From: Actinophytocola xinjiangensis
Lineage (GTDB): Bacteria > Actinomycetota > Actinomycetes > Mycobacteriales > Pseudonocardiaceae
Direction: 5' to 3'
DNA length: 34,074 nucleotides
Assembly: GCF_001921215.1 (NCBI RefSeq)
Contig: NZ_MSIF01000045.1
Coordinates: 1 to 34,074, forward strand
Shown here: piece after piece, positions 7,475 to 16,800 of the stretch
How the letters are laid out: every line of letters starts with the position of its first letter
How positions within the stretch are numbered: the first letter of the stretch is position 1
Program-made: the position numbers and the translations under genes
Notes under the pieces: model-generated
What the model was told of the DNA's origin: nothing
What the model saw: only the letters and a program-made list of their open reading frames with translations
The model's database searches: none

Positions 7475-8280
7475 CAGGTCGGGCCCGCGCTGCCCGGCGG
7501 GGACGGCTTCCGGTCGTCCTCGCCGTTCCGGCGCTGATCGGCCTCGCGTTCCTCATCGTCCCGCTCGCCGGGCTGCTGGTCCGCGCGCCGTGGACCTCGC
7601 TGGGCGAGCAGCTGTTCAGCGAGGCCGTCGGCCAGGCGCTGCTGCTGTCGGTGGTCTGTGCCAGCCTCGCCACCCTGGTGTGCCTGGTGCTGGGCGTTCC
7701 GCTGGCCTGGCTGCTGGCCCGCGCGAACCTGCCGGGCCGGGGCGTGCTGCGCGCGCTGGTCACCGTGCCGCTGGTGCTGCCGCCGGTCGTCGGCGGGGTC
7801 GCGCTGCTGCTGGTGCTGGGCCGGCGCGGCATCATCGGCGAGCACCTCGACGCGTGGTTCGGCATCTCGCTGCCGTTCACCACGGCCGGCGTGGTGATCG
7901 CCGAGGCGTTCGTGGCCATGCCGTTCCTGGTGATCTCGGTGGAGGGCGCGCTGCGCGGCGCCGACCCCCGGTTCGAGGAGGCGGCGGCGACGCTGGGCGC
8001 GTCCCGCTGGTACACCTTCCGTCGGGTCACGTTGCCCTCGATCGCGCCGGGGCTGGTGGCCGGCACGGTGCTGTGCTGGGCGCGGGCGCTGGGCGAGTTC
8101 GGCGCCACCATCACCTTCGCCGGGAACTTCCCGGGAAAGACCACCACGATGCCGCTGGCGGTCTACCTCGCGCTGGAGACCGACCCGGGAGCGGCGATCG
8201 TGCTGTCCATCGTGTTGCTGCTGTTGTCGGTCGTGGTCCTGGTGAGCCTGCGGGACCGTTGGATCTCCACGCCGTCATGA
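7471..8280 (+). CDS. modB: Molybdate ABC transporter permease
   Basis: Membrane channel subunit of the molybdate importer, 269 residues. It shows about five to six hydrophobic helices and the cytoplasmic EAA loop (EEAAATLGASRWYTFRRVTL) that docks to the ATPase. LVLPPVVGGVALLLVLGRRG and the later ALGEFGATITFAGNFPG are typical of ModB. I start it at ATG 7471, overlapping the modA stop as ATGA. The frame is open farther upstream, but that stretch lies inside modA and has no membrane segment. The stop overlaps the modC start in the same way, so translation of the three transporter genes is coupled. Confidence 0.94.
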   Translation: MTGRARAARRGRLPVVLAVPALIGLAFLIVPLAGLLVRAPWTSLGEQLFSEAVGQALLLSVVCASLATLVCLVLGVPLAWLLARANLPGRGVLRALVTVPLVLPPVVGGVALLLVLGRRGIIGEHLDAWFGISLPFTTAGVVIAEAFVAMPFLVISVEGALRGADPRFEEAAATLGASRWYTFRRVTLPSIAPGLVAGTVLCWARALGEFGATITFAGNFPGKTTTMPLAVYLALETDPGAAIVLSIVLLLLSVVVLVSLRDRWISTPS

Positions 8281-9326
8281 CCCTGCGCGCCGAGCTGACC
8301 GTCACCCGCCGCTCCGGTTTCCGGCTGGAGCTGGACCTGCCGATCGCGCCGGGACAGGTGGTGGCGCTGCTGGGGCCCAACGGCGCCGGCAAGACCACCG
8401 CCCTGCGCACGCTGGCCGGACTGCTGCCGGTCACCGAGGGGTCGATCAGCCTGGACGACCAGGTGTGGGACCGGCCGCCGTCGGTGTTCGTGGCGCCCGA
8501 GGACCGGCCGGTGGGCGTGGTGTTCCAGGACTACCTGCTGTTCAACCACCTCAGCGCGGTGGAGAACGTGGCGTTCGGGCTGCGCGCGCGGGGCACGCCC
8601 CGGCACGAGGCGCGCGAGCGGGCGCGGACGTGGCTGGACACGGTCGGCCTGCGTGAGCACCACGACACCCGGCCGCGCCGGCTGTCCGGCGGCCAGGCCC
8701 AGCGGGTGGCGCTGGCCAGGGCGTTGGCCACCGACCCCGGGCTGCTGCTGCTCGACGAGCCGCTGGCCGCGCTGGACGCGAGTACCCGGATGAGCGTCCG
8801 GGCGGAGCTGGGCCGTCACCTGGCCGCCTATCCCGGCCACACCCTGCTGGTCACCCACGACCCGCTGGACGCGATGGTCCTGGCCGACACCCTGGTGATC
8901 ATCGAGGGCGGCCGGATCGTCCAGCAGGGGCCGCCGGCGCTGGTGGCCCGCCAGCCGCGCACCGACTACGTCGCCCACCTCGTCGGCCTGAACCTGTACC
9001 GGGGCAGCGCCGAGGGCACGGTGGTGACGTTGGACAGCGGGACGCTCACCGTCGCCGAGCCGGTCACCGGGCCGGTGCACGTGGCGTTCCCGCCGGCGGC
9101 GGTGAGCCTGCATCCCGAGCCGCCGCACGGCAGCCCGCGCAACAGCTGGCCGGTGACCGTGGCCGGCATCGAGCAGCACGCGCACACCGTGCGGGTCCGT
9201 CTCGACGGCGCGCCGCCGGTGCTCGCCGACGTCACCCCGGCGACCGTCGCGGACCTGCACCTGGCGCCGGGCCTTCGGCTGTGCGCCACGGTGAAGGCAA
9301 CCGAGATCACTACCTATCCCAGCTGA
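8277..9326 (+). CDS. modC: Molybdate ABC transporter ATP-binding protein
   Basis: Energises molybdate import. In 349 residues it has Walker A GPNGAGKTT (K39), the ABC signature LSGGQ (136-140), Walker B LLLLDEP (D160, E161 catalytic), and the switch His in LLVTHDP. From about residue 235 the C-terminus forms a regulatory TOBE-type domain (VAFPPAAVSLHPE, VRVRLDGAPPVLADV), which in some ModC proteins binds molybdate to inhibit transport when the metal is plentiful. ATG 8277 overlaps the modB stop. The open frame upstream of it is an out-of-frame reading of modB and was dropped. Confidence 0.95.
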   Translation: MTLRAELTVTRRSGFRLELDLPIAPGQVVALLGPNGAGKTTALRTLAGLLPVTEGSISLDDQVWDRPPSVFVAPEDRPVGVVFQDYLLFNHLSAVENVAFGLRARGTPRHEARERARTWLDTVGLREHHDTRPRRLSGGQAQRVALARALATDPGLLLLDEPLAALDASTRMSVRAELGRHLAAYPGHTLLVTHDPLDAMVLADTLVIIEGGRIVQQGPPALVARQPRTDYVAHLVGLNLYRGSAEGTVVTLDSGTLTVAEPVTGPVHVAFPPAAVSLHPEPPHGSPRNSWPVTVAGIEQHAHTVRVRLDGAPPVLADVTPATVADLHLAPGLRLCATVKATEITTYPS

Positions 9327-9331
9327 ACTCG

Positions 9332-9352
9332 ACTAGTCTCACTGTTACTAGT
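9332..9352. promoter_or_regulatory. ACTAGT dyad upstream of a small PadR-like gene
   Basis: The self-complementary hexamer ACTAGT occurs twice (9332-9337 and 9347-9352) with 9 bases between, making a 21-bp dyad six bases after the modC stop. TAGTCT (9334-9339) inside it resembles a -10. The position immediately upstream of a winged-helix gene suggests an autoregulatory operator. The regulator and any effect on modC are unproven. Confidence 0.45.
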
Positions 9353-9368
9353 GGGACGGGGGCGGGTC

Positions 9369-9644
9369 ATGGTCACGGAACCGGAGCTGGACGTGCTGGA
9401 GGTGCTGCGGGCAGCCGCCGACCGGGGCGAACGCATGCACGGCTGGGAGGTCGTCGAGACGGTCCGACGCTCGGGCGCCACCGTCCACCGCGTCCTCGAC
9501 CAACTCGAACACGCCGGCCGCCTGGTCGCCGAGTGGGACGCCGCCGCGTCCGGCCGCGACCGCCGCCGCTGGTACACCCTCACCCCCGACGGCCTGGCGT
9601 GGGCCGTCGAGGTGCTGACCAGGTTCCGCACGGCCGGACTGTAG
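9369..9644 (+). CDS. Small PadR-like winged-helix regulator
   Basis: A 91-residue protein consisting of little more than a winged helix: LDVLEVLRAAADRGERMHGW, then a recognition-helix stretch ATVHRVLDQLEHAGRLVAEW and a wing DRRRWYTLTPDGLAWAVEVL. This matches the compact PadR type that lacks a long C-terminal dimerisation domain. I favour ATG 9369, which has a G-rich GGGGGCGGG ribosome site. An in-frame GTG at 9351 would add six residues but falls inside the ACTAGT dyad. It lies 42 bases after modC and 32 before the amidohydrolase, so it may regulate itself or the hydrolase. The ligand is unknown. Confidence 0.75.
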   Translation: MVTEPELDVLEVLRAAADRGERMHGWEVVETVRRSGATVHRVLDQLEHAGRLVAEWDAAASGRDRRRWYTLTPDGLAWAVEVLTRFRTAGL

Positions 9645-9676
9645 GTTCGGGGGAGCCGGCCCCGAGGAGAGTGTCC

Positions 9677-10864
9677 ATGAGCAGTCTGTCGATCACCAAC
9701 GTCGCCGTGTTCGACGGTGAGTCCGCCGAACTCGTCGAGGGGCCGGTGCACGTCGAGGACGGTCGGATCGTCGACATCGGTGGGACCTTCACCGCCGAGC
9801 GGGTGATCGACGGTCGCGGTGGGACAGTCCTTCCCGGACTGATCGACGCGCACTTCCACGCCTACGGCATCTCGCTGGACATGCTGGTGATCGAGGGCCG
9901 GCCACTGAGCTACGTCGCCCTGGTGGCGGCGCGGCGGCTGTCGGCGGCGCTGCGCCGGGGCTTCACCACCGTGCGCGACGTCGCCGGTGGGGACGCCGGC
10001 CTGGCGCTGGCCATCGAGGAGGGCCTCACGCCCGCGCCGAGGTACCTGTTCACCGGCGCCGCGCTGAGCCAGACCGGCGGGCACGGCGACCCGCGCGGCA
10101 CCGAGACCGACGTGTGCGGCTGCGGGGCGCACATGACCGAGGTCGTCGACGGCGTCGAGGCCGTGCGGCTCGCGGTCCGCGACCGGTTCCGGCGCGGGGC
10201 GCACGCCATCAAGATCATGACCTCCGGCGGGGTCATGTCGCCATCGGACCCGATCCGGATCCCGCAGTACTCGGCCGAGGAGATCCGCGCGGCCACCGAC
10301 GAGGCCGCGCGCCGGGGAAGCTACGTCGCCGCGCACGCCTACTCGCCGGAGGCCATCCGGCACTCGGTGACCAACGGCGTGCGGTCCATCGAGCACGGCA
10401 ACCTGATGGACACCGAGACCGCCGCGCTGATGGCCGAGTACGGCGCGTACCTGGTGCCGACCCTGGCCACCTACGACGCGCTCAACCGGCGCAGCGCCGA
10501 GGTCGGGCTGGCGCCGGTGTCGGTCGCCAAGAACAGCGAGGTGCTCGACGCCGGCGCCAAGGCCGTGGGGCTGGCCCGCGCGGCCGGCGTGCCGGTCGGG
10601 TTCGGCACCGACCTGATGGGCGCCCTGCAGAACGAACAACTCCAGGGACTGCGCCTGCAGGTCGAGATCGACGGCCCGGTCACCGCGCTGCGTTCGGCCA
10701 CCTCGGTCAACGCCGACCTGATCGGGCGGGCCGACCTCGGCCGTGTCCAGGTCGGCTGTGCCGCCGACCTGCTGCTGCTGCCCGGCGACCCGCTCGCCGA
10801 CCCCGCCCTGCTGTGGGACGAGCCGCACCGCACGGTCGTGCAGGGCGGCGAACCCGTTTCCTGA
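9677..10864 (+). CDS. Metal-dependent amidohydrolase (imidazolonepropionase/prolidase-like)
   Basis: A 395-residue TIM-barrel hydrolase of the amidohydrolase superfamily. The metal ligands can be read in order: HxH as H59 and H61 (LIDAHFHAYG), a probable carboxylated lysine K179 (IKIMTSGG), H220 (AAHAYS), H240 (IEHGN) and D312 (GFGTDLMG). N- and C-terminal strands (SSLSITNVAVFDGE; GCAADLLLLPGDP) make the usual small beta-sandwich. The closest groups I recognise are imidazolonepropionase-like enzymes and Xaa-Pro or Xaa-Arg dipeptidases; the real substrate is unknown. ATG 9677 follows GAGGAGA (9664-9670) and is preferred over a GTG two codons upstream. The frame is open back into modC, but that part is not protein-like. 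Confidence 0.87.
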   Translation: MSSLSITNVAVFDGESAELVEGPVHVEDGRIVDIGGTFTAERVIDGRGGTVLPGLIDAHFHAYGISLDMLVIEGRPLSYVALVAARRLSAALRRGFTTVRDVAGGDAGLALAIEEGLTPAPRYLFTGAALSQTGGHGDPRGTETDVCGCGAHMTEVVDGVEAVRLAVRDRFRRGAHAIKIMTSGGVMSPSDPIRIPQYSAEEIRAATDEAARRGSYVAAHAYSPEAIRHSVTNGVRSIEHGNLMDTETAALMAEYGAYLVPTLATYDALNRRSAEVGLAPVSVAKNSEVLDAGAKAVGLARAAGVPVGFGTDLMGALQNEQLQGLRLQVEIDGPVTALRSATSVNADLIGRADLGRVQVGCAADLLLLPGDPLADPALLWDEPHRTVVQGGEPVS

Positions 10865-10889
10865 CCGGGCGCGACCTCCCCACTGCGGC

Positions 10890-10906
10890 TAGTTTCACAG
10901 GGAAAC
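10890..10906. promoter_or_regulatory. Possible promoter/operator of the stress-protein gene
   Basis: TAGTTT (10890-10895) is a -10-like hexamer overlapping a short dyad, GTTTC (10892-10896) and GAAAC (10902-10906), 23 bases before the GTG of the universal stress protein. No good -35 is visible, and the dyad arms are only five bases long, so this is a weak call. Confidence 0.25.
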
Positions 10907-10928
10907 CAGACGGGGAGGAGCGACGGTC

Positions 10929-11798
10929 GTGGCGAACAATCACCCGGTCGTGGTCGGGGTGGACGGGTCGGAACCGGCGACGCAGGCCGTGCGCTGGGCG
11001 GCCGGGGAGGCCGCCCGGCGCGGCCGGACGCTGCGGCTCGTGCACGCCGGCCGGGCGACGCTGCCCCGGCCGCTGCCCGCCGAGGACCTGGCGGCGCTGC
11101 GCGAGCAGGTGGACCGCTGGCTCACCGAGGGGCGGGCCGCCGCCGTGGCCGTCGAACCGGACCTTCCACTTGAGACGTCCTCGGTGGACGCCGCGCCGGT
11201 CGACGGGCTGCTGAGGGCGGCGTCCTCGGCGGCGCTGCTGGTGGTCGGCAACCGCGGTCGCGGCGGGTTCACCGGGTTGCTGCTCGGGTCCACCTCGGTC
11301 GCGCTCGCCGGCCGGGCGCCGTGCCCGGTGGTCGTCGTGCGGGGCGAGGAAACCCCCGGCGGGTCGGTGGTCGTCGGCGTCGACGGGACGCCGATGGGGG
11401 AGGCGGCGGTCGAGTTCGCCTTCGAGGAAGCCGCGACACGCGGCGCCGACCTGGTCGCCGTGCACTGCTGGGCCGACCCGGCGGTGTCGGCCGGCGTCGC
11501 CACCGGGGTGTTCTCCATCGACTACGACCTCTACGAACGCGAGGCCGGCCAGGTGCTGGCCGGGCGCCTGGCCGGCTGGCAGGAGAAGTACCCCGACGTG
11601 CGGGTCACCCGCGCGGTCGTCCGCGACCACCCCACCCAGGCGCTGCTGCACTTCGCGTTGACCGCGCGGCTGGTGGTCGTCGGCAGCCGGGGGCGCGGCG
11701 GGTTCGCCGGTCTGGTGCTCGGCTCCACCTCCCAGTACCTGCTCCAGCACGCCCCCTGCCCGGTCGCGGTGGTGCGCGTCGACCACCAGTCGGACTGA
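10929..11798 (+). CDS. Tandem-domain universal stress protein
   Basis: A 289-residue protein with two Usp domains in a row (about residues 1-140 and 148-289). Each begins with a VVVGVDGS/T strand carrying the Asp that contacts ATP and ends with the nucleotide-binding signature: NRGRGGFTGLLLGSTS in the first, SRGRGGFAGLVLGSTS in the second. Both match GxxGx(9)G(S/T), so ATP binding is expected in both halves. Tandem Usp proteins in actinobacteria respond to hypoxia, stasis or other stress, and the exact role is rarely known. GTG 10929 follows a GGGGAGGAG ribosome site. Its stop is six bases from the stop of the convergent PP2C gene. Confidence 0.93.
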   Translation: MANNHPVVVGVDGSEPATQAVRWAAGEAARRGRTLRLVHAGRATLPRPLPAEDLAALREQVDRWLTEGRAAAVAVEPDLPLETSSVDAAPVDGLLRAASSAALLVVGNRGRGGFTGLLLGSTSVALAGRAPCPVVVVRGEETPGGSVVVGVDGTPMGEAAVEFAFEEAATRGADLVAVHCWADPAVSAGVATGVFSIDYDLYEREAGQVLAGRLAGWQEKYPDVRVTRAVVRDHPTQALLHFALTARLVVVGSRGRGGFAGLVLGSTSQYLLQHAPCPVAVVRVDHQSD

Positions 11799-11804
11799 CC
11801 GGCC

Positions 11805-12626
11805 TCACCAGCCCGTCCCGGCGAACCACACGACGGTGATCACCGCGACCAGCACGACCAGGGCCACCACCGTGCGGCGCCGCGTCCCGGGCACGGGCGC
11901 CCCGTTGACCAGGTCGGCGACGATGACCGTCACGTTGTCCGGACCGCCGTTGCGCAGGGCCAGCTCGATGAGCCGGTCGGCGCAGGTGCCGGGGTCGGCG
12001 ATGTCCAGCAGGCGTTCCAGCGCCGGCTCGCCGACCACACCGGTCAGGCCGTCGGAGCACAGCAGGATGCGGTCACCGACCCGCGCCTCACGGAGGGTCA
12101 GCGTCGGCTCGACCCGCTCGCCGGTGAGCGCGCGTTCCAGGTAGGCGCGGTGCGGGTGGGTCGCGGCCTCGGACTCGGTGATCTGACCGGCGTCGATCAG
12201 CGACTGCACGTAGGTGTCGTCGCGGGTGATCCTGGCCAGGCGCCGGTCACGGCGCAGGTAGGCGCGGGAGTCGCCGATGTGCATCAGCGTCAGGCGGGGG
12301 CCGTCGACCAGCACGGCGGTCAGTGTGGTGCCCATGCCGGTGAGGTCGGTCTTGGCGCGCACCAGCTCGGCGATCGCGTTGTTGCCGGCCAGCACCGCCG
12401 CGCGGCACGCGGTCAGCGGGTCGGCGTCCGGCTCGCCGTCGTCGAGGTGGGCCAGCGCGCCGATCACCAGCCGGCTGGCGACCTCACCGGCGGCGTGGCC
12501 GCCCATGCCGTCGGCGACCGCCAGCAGCCGCGCCCCGGCGTAGACCGAGTCCTGGTTGTCGGAGCGGACGAGGCCGCGGTCGGTGCGGGCGGCGTGCCGC
12601 AGGGAAAGGGTGACCGTGGTGTTCAT
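11805..12626 (-). CDS. Membrane-anchored PP2C-type Ser/Thr phosphatase
   Basis: Removes phosphate from Ser/Thr in proteins using two metal ions. All PPM motifs are present: RSDNQDSVY, VADGMGGHAAGE (D39 and the following Gly bind metal), MHIGDSRAYL, LLCSDGLTGVV, and GGPDNVTVIVADL near the end. The catalytic domain covers about residues 8-235; a short basic linker (TRRR) leads to one hydrophobic helix (VVALVVLVAVITVVWFAG) at the extreme C-terminus, with no extracytoplasmic domain, unlike the longer mycobacterial PstP. The ATG shares its first base with the P450 stop (TGATG) and uses a GGAGG ribosome site inside the P450 gene, so it is translated with the P450 and NRPS. An upstream GTG would add 12 residues but has no better ribosome site. 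No partner kinase is in the window. Confidence 0.9.
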   Translation of the reverse strand: MNTTVTLSLRHAARTDRGLVRSDNQDSVYAGARLLAVADGMGGHAAGEVASRLVIGALAHLDDGEPDADPLTACRAAVLAGNNAIAELVRAKTDLTGMGTTLTAVLVDGPRLTLMHIGDSRAYLRRDRRLARITRDDTYVQSLIDAGQITESEAATHPHRAYLERALTGERVEPTLTLREARVGDRILLCSDGLTGVVGEPALERLLDIADPGTCADRLIELALRNGGPDNVTVIVADLVNGAPVPGTRRRTVVALVVLVAVITVVWFAGTGW

Positions 12627-13819
12627 CAGCTCAGCGCCACCTCCGCCTTCTCGTAGCCCCACACCAGGTTCGACCGCAACCGGCGCACCTCACCGGCGAC
12701 GGCCGGCGCGCGGACGCGGGCGGTCAGCTCGGTGAACAGCACCCGCAACTCGGTGGTGGCGAGGGTCGCGCCGACACACCGGTGGTTGCCGTGGGCGAAG
12801 GTGAGGTGACGGTTGGGGGTGCGGCCGACGTCGAAGGTGTCCGGCGCGGCGAAGACCGTCTCGTCGCGGTTGGCCGAGGGCAGCCAGACCGCCACCCGCT
12901 CCCCGGCGCGCAGCGGCTGCCCGGCCAGCTCCACGTCGCGGGCGACGGTGCGCAGCGCGTGCATCGCGGGGCTGGTCCAGCGCAGGATCTCCGGGACGGC
13001 GGTGTCCAGCAGCGACGGGTCGGCGCGTAACCGCCGCCACTGGTCGGGGTTGTCGGCCAGCGCCAGCAGGCCGCCGACCGAGGCGTGCCGGGTGGTTTCG
13101 TTGCCGCCGGAGACCAGGCCGTCGCAGTTGAGCAGGATCTCCTCGTCGGACAGCGGCCGGCCGTCGACCTCGGCCATGGCCAGCGCGCTGATCATGTCCT
13201 CGGCCGGCCGCGCGCGGCGCCGCGCCAGCAGATCCTCGTAGTACAGCAGCAGATCCGTGTGCGCCTCGACCCGGCGGTCGGTCTCGTCGGGGTCGTGCGA
13301 GGTGGAGCCCCACGCGGTGCGGGTGCGGTCGAGCATGAAGTGCCAGTCCTCGCGGGGCACGCCGATCAGGTCGCACACCACCGACACCGGCAGCGCGGCG
13401 GCGATCTCGGTGAGGTCGCACACCGGCTCGGCCAGCGCCCGGTCGACCATGTCGCGGACGGTCACCCGCATGTTCTCCTCAAGGCGGCGCACCATCCTCG
13501 GCGTGAACGCCGACCCGATGACCCGGCGCACCGAGGTGTGCACCGGCGGGTCGGTGACGATCAGCATCCGGCGGGCGACGGCGGCCGCCACGGCCTCGGG
13601 GTTGGAGTCCAGCCGCATGCCCCTGCCGGACACGAACGTCCCCGGGTCGCGCAGGACCTCGGTCGCCACCCCGTGGCCCAGCGCCGCCCAGAACGGCCCG
13701 GTCTCGCCCAACTCGTTGCGGTACAACGGGTGCGCCGCGCGCAGTCGGGCCCATAACGGGGTCGGGTCGGTGTCGCGGTAGAGCGTGGGGTCGGACAGGT
13801 CGGTGAGCGTCGCGGTCAT
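12626..13819 (-). CDS. Cytochrome P450
   Basis: A soluble bacterial P450 of 397 residues. The I-helix oxygen-activation motif is GGNETT (238-243), the K-helix ExxR is EILR, and the haem loop reads FAHGNHRCVG with the axial thiolate at C348. The second residue of the loop is Ala where Gly is commoner. Its ATG overlaps the stop of the upstream NRPS gene by four bases (ATGA), and its own stop overlaps the PP2C gene. Such tight coupling suggests action on the peptide or on an aminoacyl group held by the NRPS carrier domains, as known for P450s that beta-hydroxylate carrier-bound amino acids. Whether it hydroxylates, cross-links or acts after release cannot be told from sequence. Ferredoxin and reductase genes are not nearby. 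Confidence 0.93.
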   Translation of the reverse strand: MTATLTDLSDPTLYRDTDPTPLWARLRAAHPLYRNELGETGPFWAALGHGVATEVLRDPGTFVSGRGMRLDSNPEAVAAAVARRMLIVTDPPVHTSVRRVIGSAFTPRMVRRLEENMRVTVRDMVDRALAEPVCDLTEIAAALPVSVVCDLIGVPREDWHFMLDRTRTAWGSTSHDPDETDRRVEAHTDLLLYYEDLLARRRARPAEDMISALAMAEVDGRPLSDEEILLNCDGLVSGGNETTRHASVGGLLALADNPDQWRRLRADPSLLDTAVPEILRWTSPAMHALRTVARDVELAGQPLRAGERVAVWLPSANRDETVFAAPDTFDVGRTPNRHLTFAHGNHRCVGATLATTELRVLFTELTARVRAPAVAGEVRRLRSNLVWGYEKAEVALS

Positions 13820-16800
13820 CGGGCACTCTCCTGGGCGACGAGGCCGGCGATCCGCTCGTGCTGGTCGGGAGTCAGGGCCGTGGTGATCGCGGCGGCGAGC
13901 GCGTCGAGCGTGCGGTGGTCGAACAGCGCCCGCACCGGCAGGGCGACGCTGAGCACGCCCCGGATGCGCGAGAGGACCTTCGCGGCCAGCAGCGAGTGGC
14001 CGCCGATCTCGAAGAAGTCCGCCGTGGCGCTGACCTCCGTGCGGTCAAGGACCTCGCACCAGATCGCCGACAGCACGTGCTCGACCGGGGTGGCCGGCTC
14101 GACGTGCTCGTCGACCCGCCGGGCGGCCGAGGCGGTCAGCGCCGCGCGGTCGACCTTCCCGTTGGGGGTGAGCGGCAGGTCGTCGAGCACCACGAACGCC
14201 GAGGGCACCAGGTGGCGGGGGAGGGTGCGTTCCAGGTGGGCGCGCAGCGCGGCGGCGGTGACACCGGTGGCGGCGACGTAGCCGACGAGCCGCTCGTCGG
14301 TGTGCAGCACGACGGCGTCGCGCACCGACGGGTGCGCGGCCAGCGCGGCCGCCACCTCGCCGGGCTCCACCCGGTGACCGAGCACCTTGACCTGGCCGTC
14401 GTCGCGGCCGACGAACCGCAGGGTGCCGTCGGCGGCGCGGCGCACCAGGTCGCCGGTGCGGTAGAGCCGCCCGCCGGTGCCGAACGGGTCGGGTACGAAC
14501 CGCGCGGCGGTGGCCGCCGGCTGGTCGAGGTAGCCCCTGGCCAGCGCCGCCCCGCCGACGTGCAGTTCGCCGACGACGCCGTCGGGCACCGGGCGGTGGT
14601 GGCGGTCCAGGACGTGGGCGGTCACGTTGGCGATCGGCGTGCCGATCGGCACGGTCAGCGCGCAGTCCCGTTCCCAGTCCTGGCCCGCCCGGTAGACCGA
14701 GGTGGTGATGGTCGCCTCGGTGGGGCCGTAGACGTTGCACCAGGTGACCGTCTCGCCGACGTGGTCCTTCCACGCCCGCAGGTGTCCCGGGTGCGCCTGT
14801 TCGCCGGCGGCCAGTACGAACCGCAGCCCGGAGCCGGCCAGCGCGCGCAGCCCGTCGCCGGTGTCGGCCCAGCGCGCCCAGAACGCGGTCGGCAGGCTGA
14901 CCACCGTCAGCCGGTGTGCCAGCACCAGGTCGGTGAACTCCTCGGCGCCGCGTTCCAGCGCCTCGCGGCCGATGACCAGGGTCGCGCCGTGGGTCAGTGC
15001 CGGGAAGATCTCCTCGGCGGCGGCGTCGAAGCTCAGCGAGCGGCACTGCAGGACGCGGTCGCCCGGCGTCAGGGCGAAGTGCCGGTCGACGGCCAGGCTG
15101 TGGTTGACCAGCGAGCGGTGGCTGACCACGACGCCCTTGGGGGTCCCGGTCGAGCCGGAGGTGTAACAGACGTAGGCGGCGTCGTCCGGGCCGGGTCGGG
15201 CGACCGGGCCGGGCCGGACGCGGTCATGACCGCCGGTCACCCGCAGGCCGGCGGTGATGACGGCGGCGGTGGCGCGCAGCATGGTCGCCCGGCGGACCTC
15301 GGGGTAGAGCGGGTCGACCGGGACGTAGGCGGCGCCGGTGCGCAGCACGGCCAGGATCGCGGTCACGGCGTCGGCCGAGCGCGGCAGGACGAGTCCGATG
15401 AGGACGTCCGGGCCGGCGCCGAGCGCCCGCAACTCCCCGGCGAGGTCGGTCGCGGCGGCGTCGAGTTCGGCGTAGGTCAGCCGGGTGTCGCCGTCCTCGA
15501 CGGCGATCGCGTTCGGGGTGCGGGCGACCTGCGCGGCGACCAGGTCGTCGATCCGGGCGGTGGCCGGGAGTTCCAGCGACTCGACGTCCACTGTGGACGG
15601 TGGGCTGACCGGGAGGGCGGCCAGCCGGGTGTCCGGCGCGGCGCACGCCCGGTCGAGCAGCAGCCGCCAGCTGGTGAGCACCGACTCCACCGTGGACCGG
15701 TCGAACAGCTCGGTCTTGTACCAGACCGTGCCCTCCAACCCGTCCTCGGTGACCGCGATGGACACGCTCAGGTCGAACTGGGACACCGAGCTGTCGTAGG
15801 GCATCCACTCCAGGCGAAGGCCAGGCAGGTCGGCCGACTCCTGCGGGGTGTCCTGCAACACCAGCAACACCTGGAACAGCGGGTGGTGGCCCATACTGCG
15901 CTCCGGCGCCAGCTGCTCGACCAGCTTCTCGAACGGCAGGTCCTGGTGGGCGTAGGCGTCCAGGGCGACCTCACGCACCCGGTGCAGCACCGCGCGGAAC
16001 GACGGGTCGCCCGACAGGTCGGTGCGCAGCGCCAGCGTGTTGGCGAAGAACCCGGGCATCCGCTCCAGCTCGACCCGCGTCCGGTTCGCGATCGGCGAGC
16101 CGACCACGATGTCGTCCTGGCCGGTGTGGCGCGCCAGCGTCGCCTGGAACGAGCCGAGCAGCGCCATGAACAGCGTGACGCCCTCGGCCTGGCACAACGC
16201 CCGCAACCGTCCGGTCAGCCGGCCGGGCAGGGGGAAGACGAAACTGTCGCCGAAGTGGCTGGAGACCGCCGGACGCGGCCGGTCCAGCGGCAGGTCCAGC
16301 ACCGCCGGCGCGCCGGCCATCTGCCCGCGCCAGTACTCCAGCTGCTCGGCCAGCACCTCGCCGCGCAGCCATTCCCGTTGCCACGCCGCGAAATCCGCGT
16401 ACCGCAGGGTGACCTCGGGCAGGTCCGGCGAGGTGCCGGTGACCTCGGCGGTGTAGGCGGCCGACAGCTCGTCGAACAGGATCGCCGCCGACCAGCCGTC
16501 GGTGACGATGTGGTGCAGGTTGAGCAGCAGCACATGGTCGTCGGCGGCCAGGCGCACCACCGAGGTCCGCAGCAGTGGCCCGGTCGCCAGGTCGAACGGT
16601 GCCCGCTCGTCCTGGTGCACCAGCCTGGTCAGCTCGGCGCCGCGCCGGGGTTCGGGCAGCGCGGACAGGTCGGTGACCGCGAGGTCGCGGGCGACCGGGT
16701 CCAGCACCACCAGCCGGGGCATCCCGTCGACCTGGGCGAACACCGTGCGCAGCACGTCGTGGCGGGCGAGGACCGTGTCGATCGCCCTGGCCAGCGCGGG

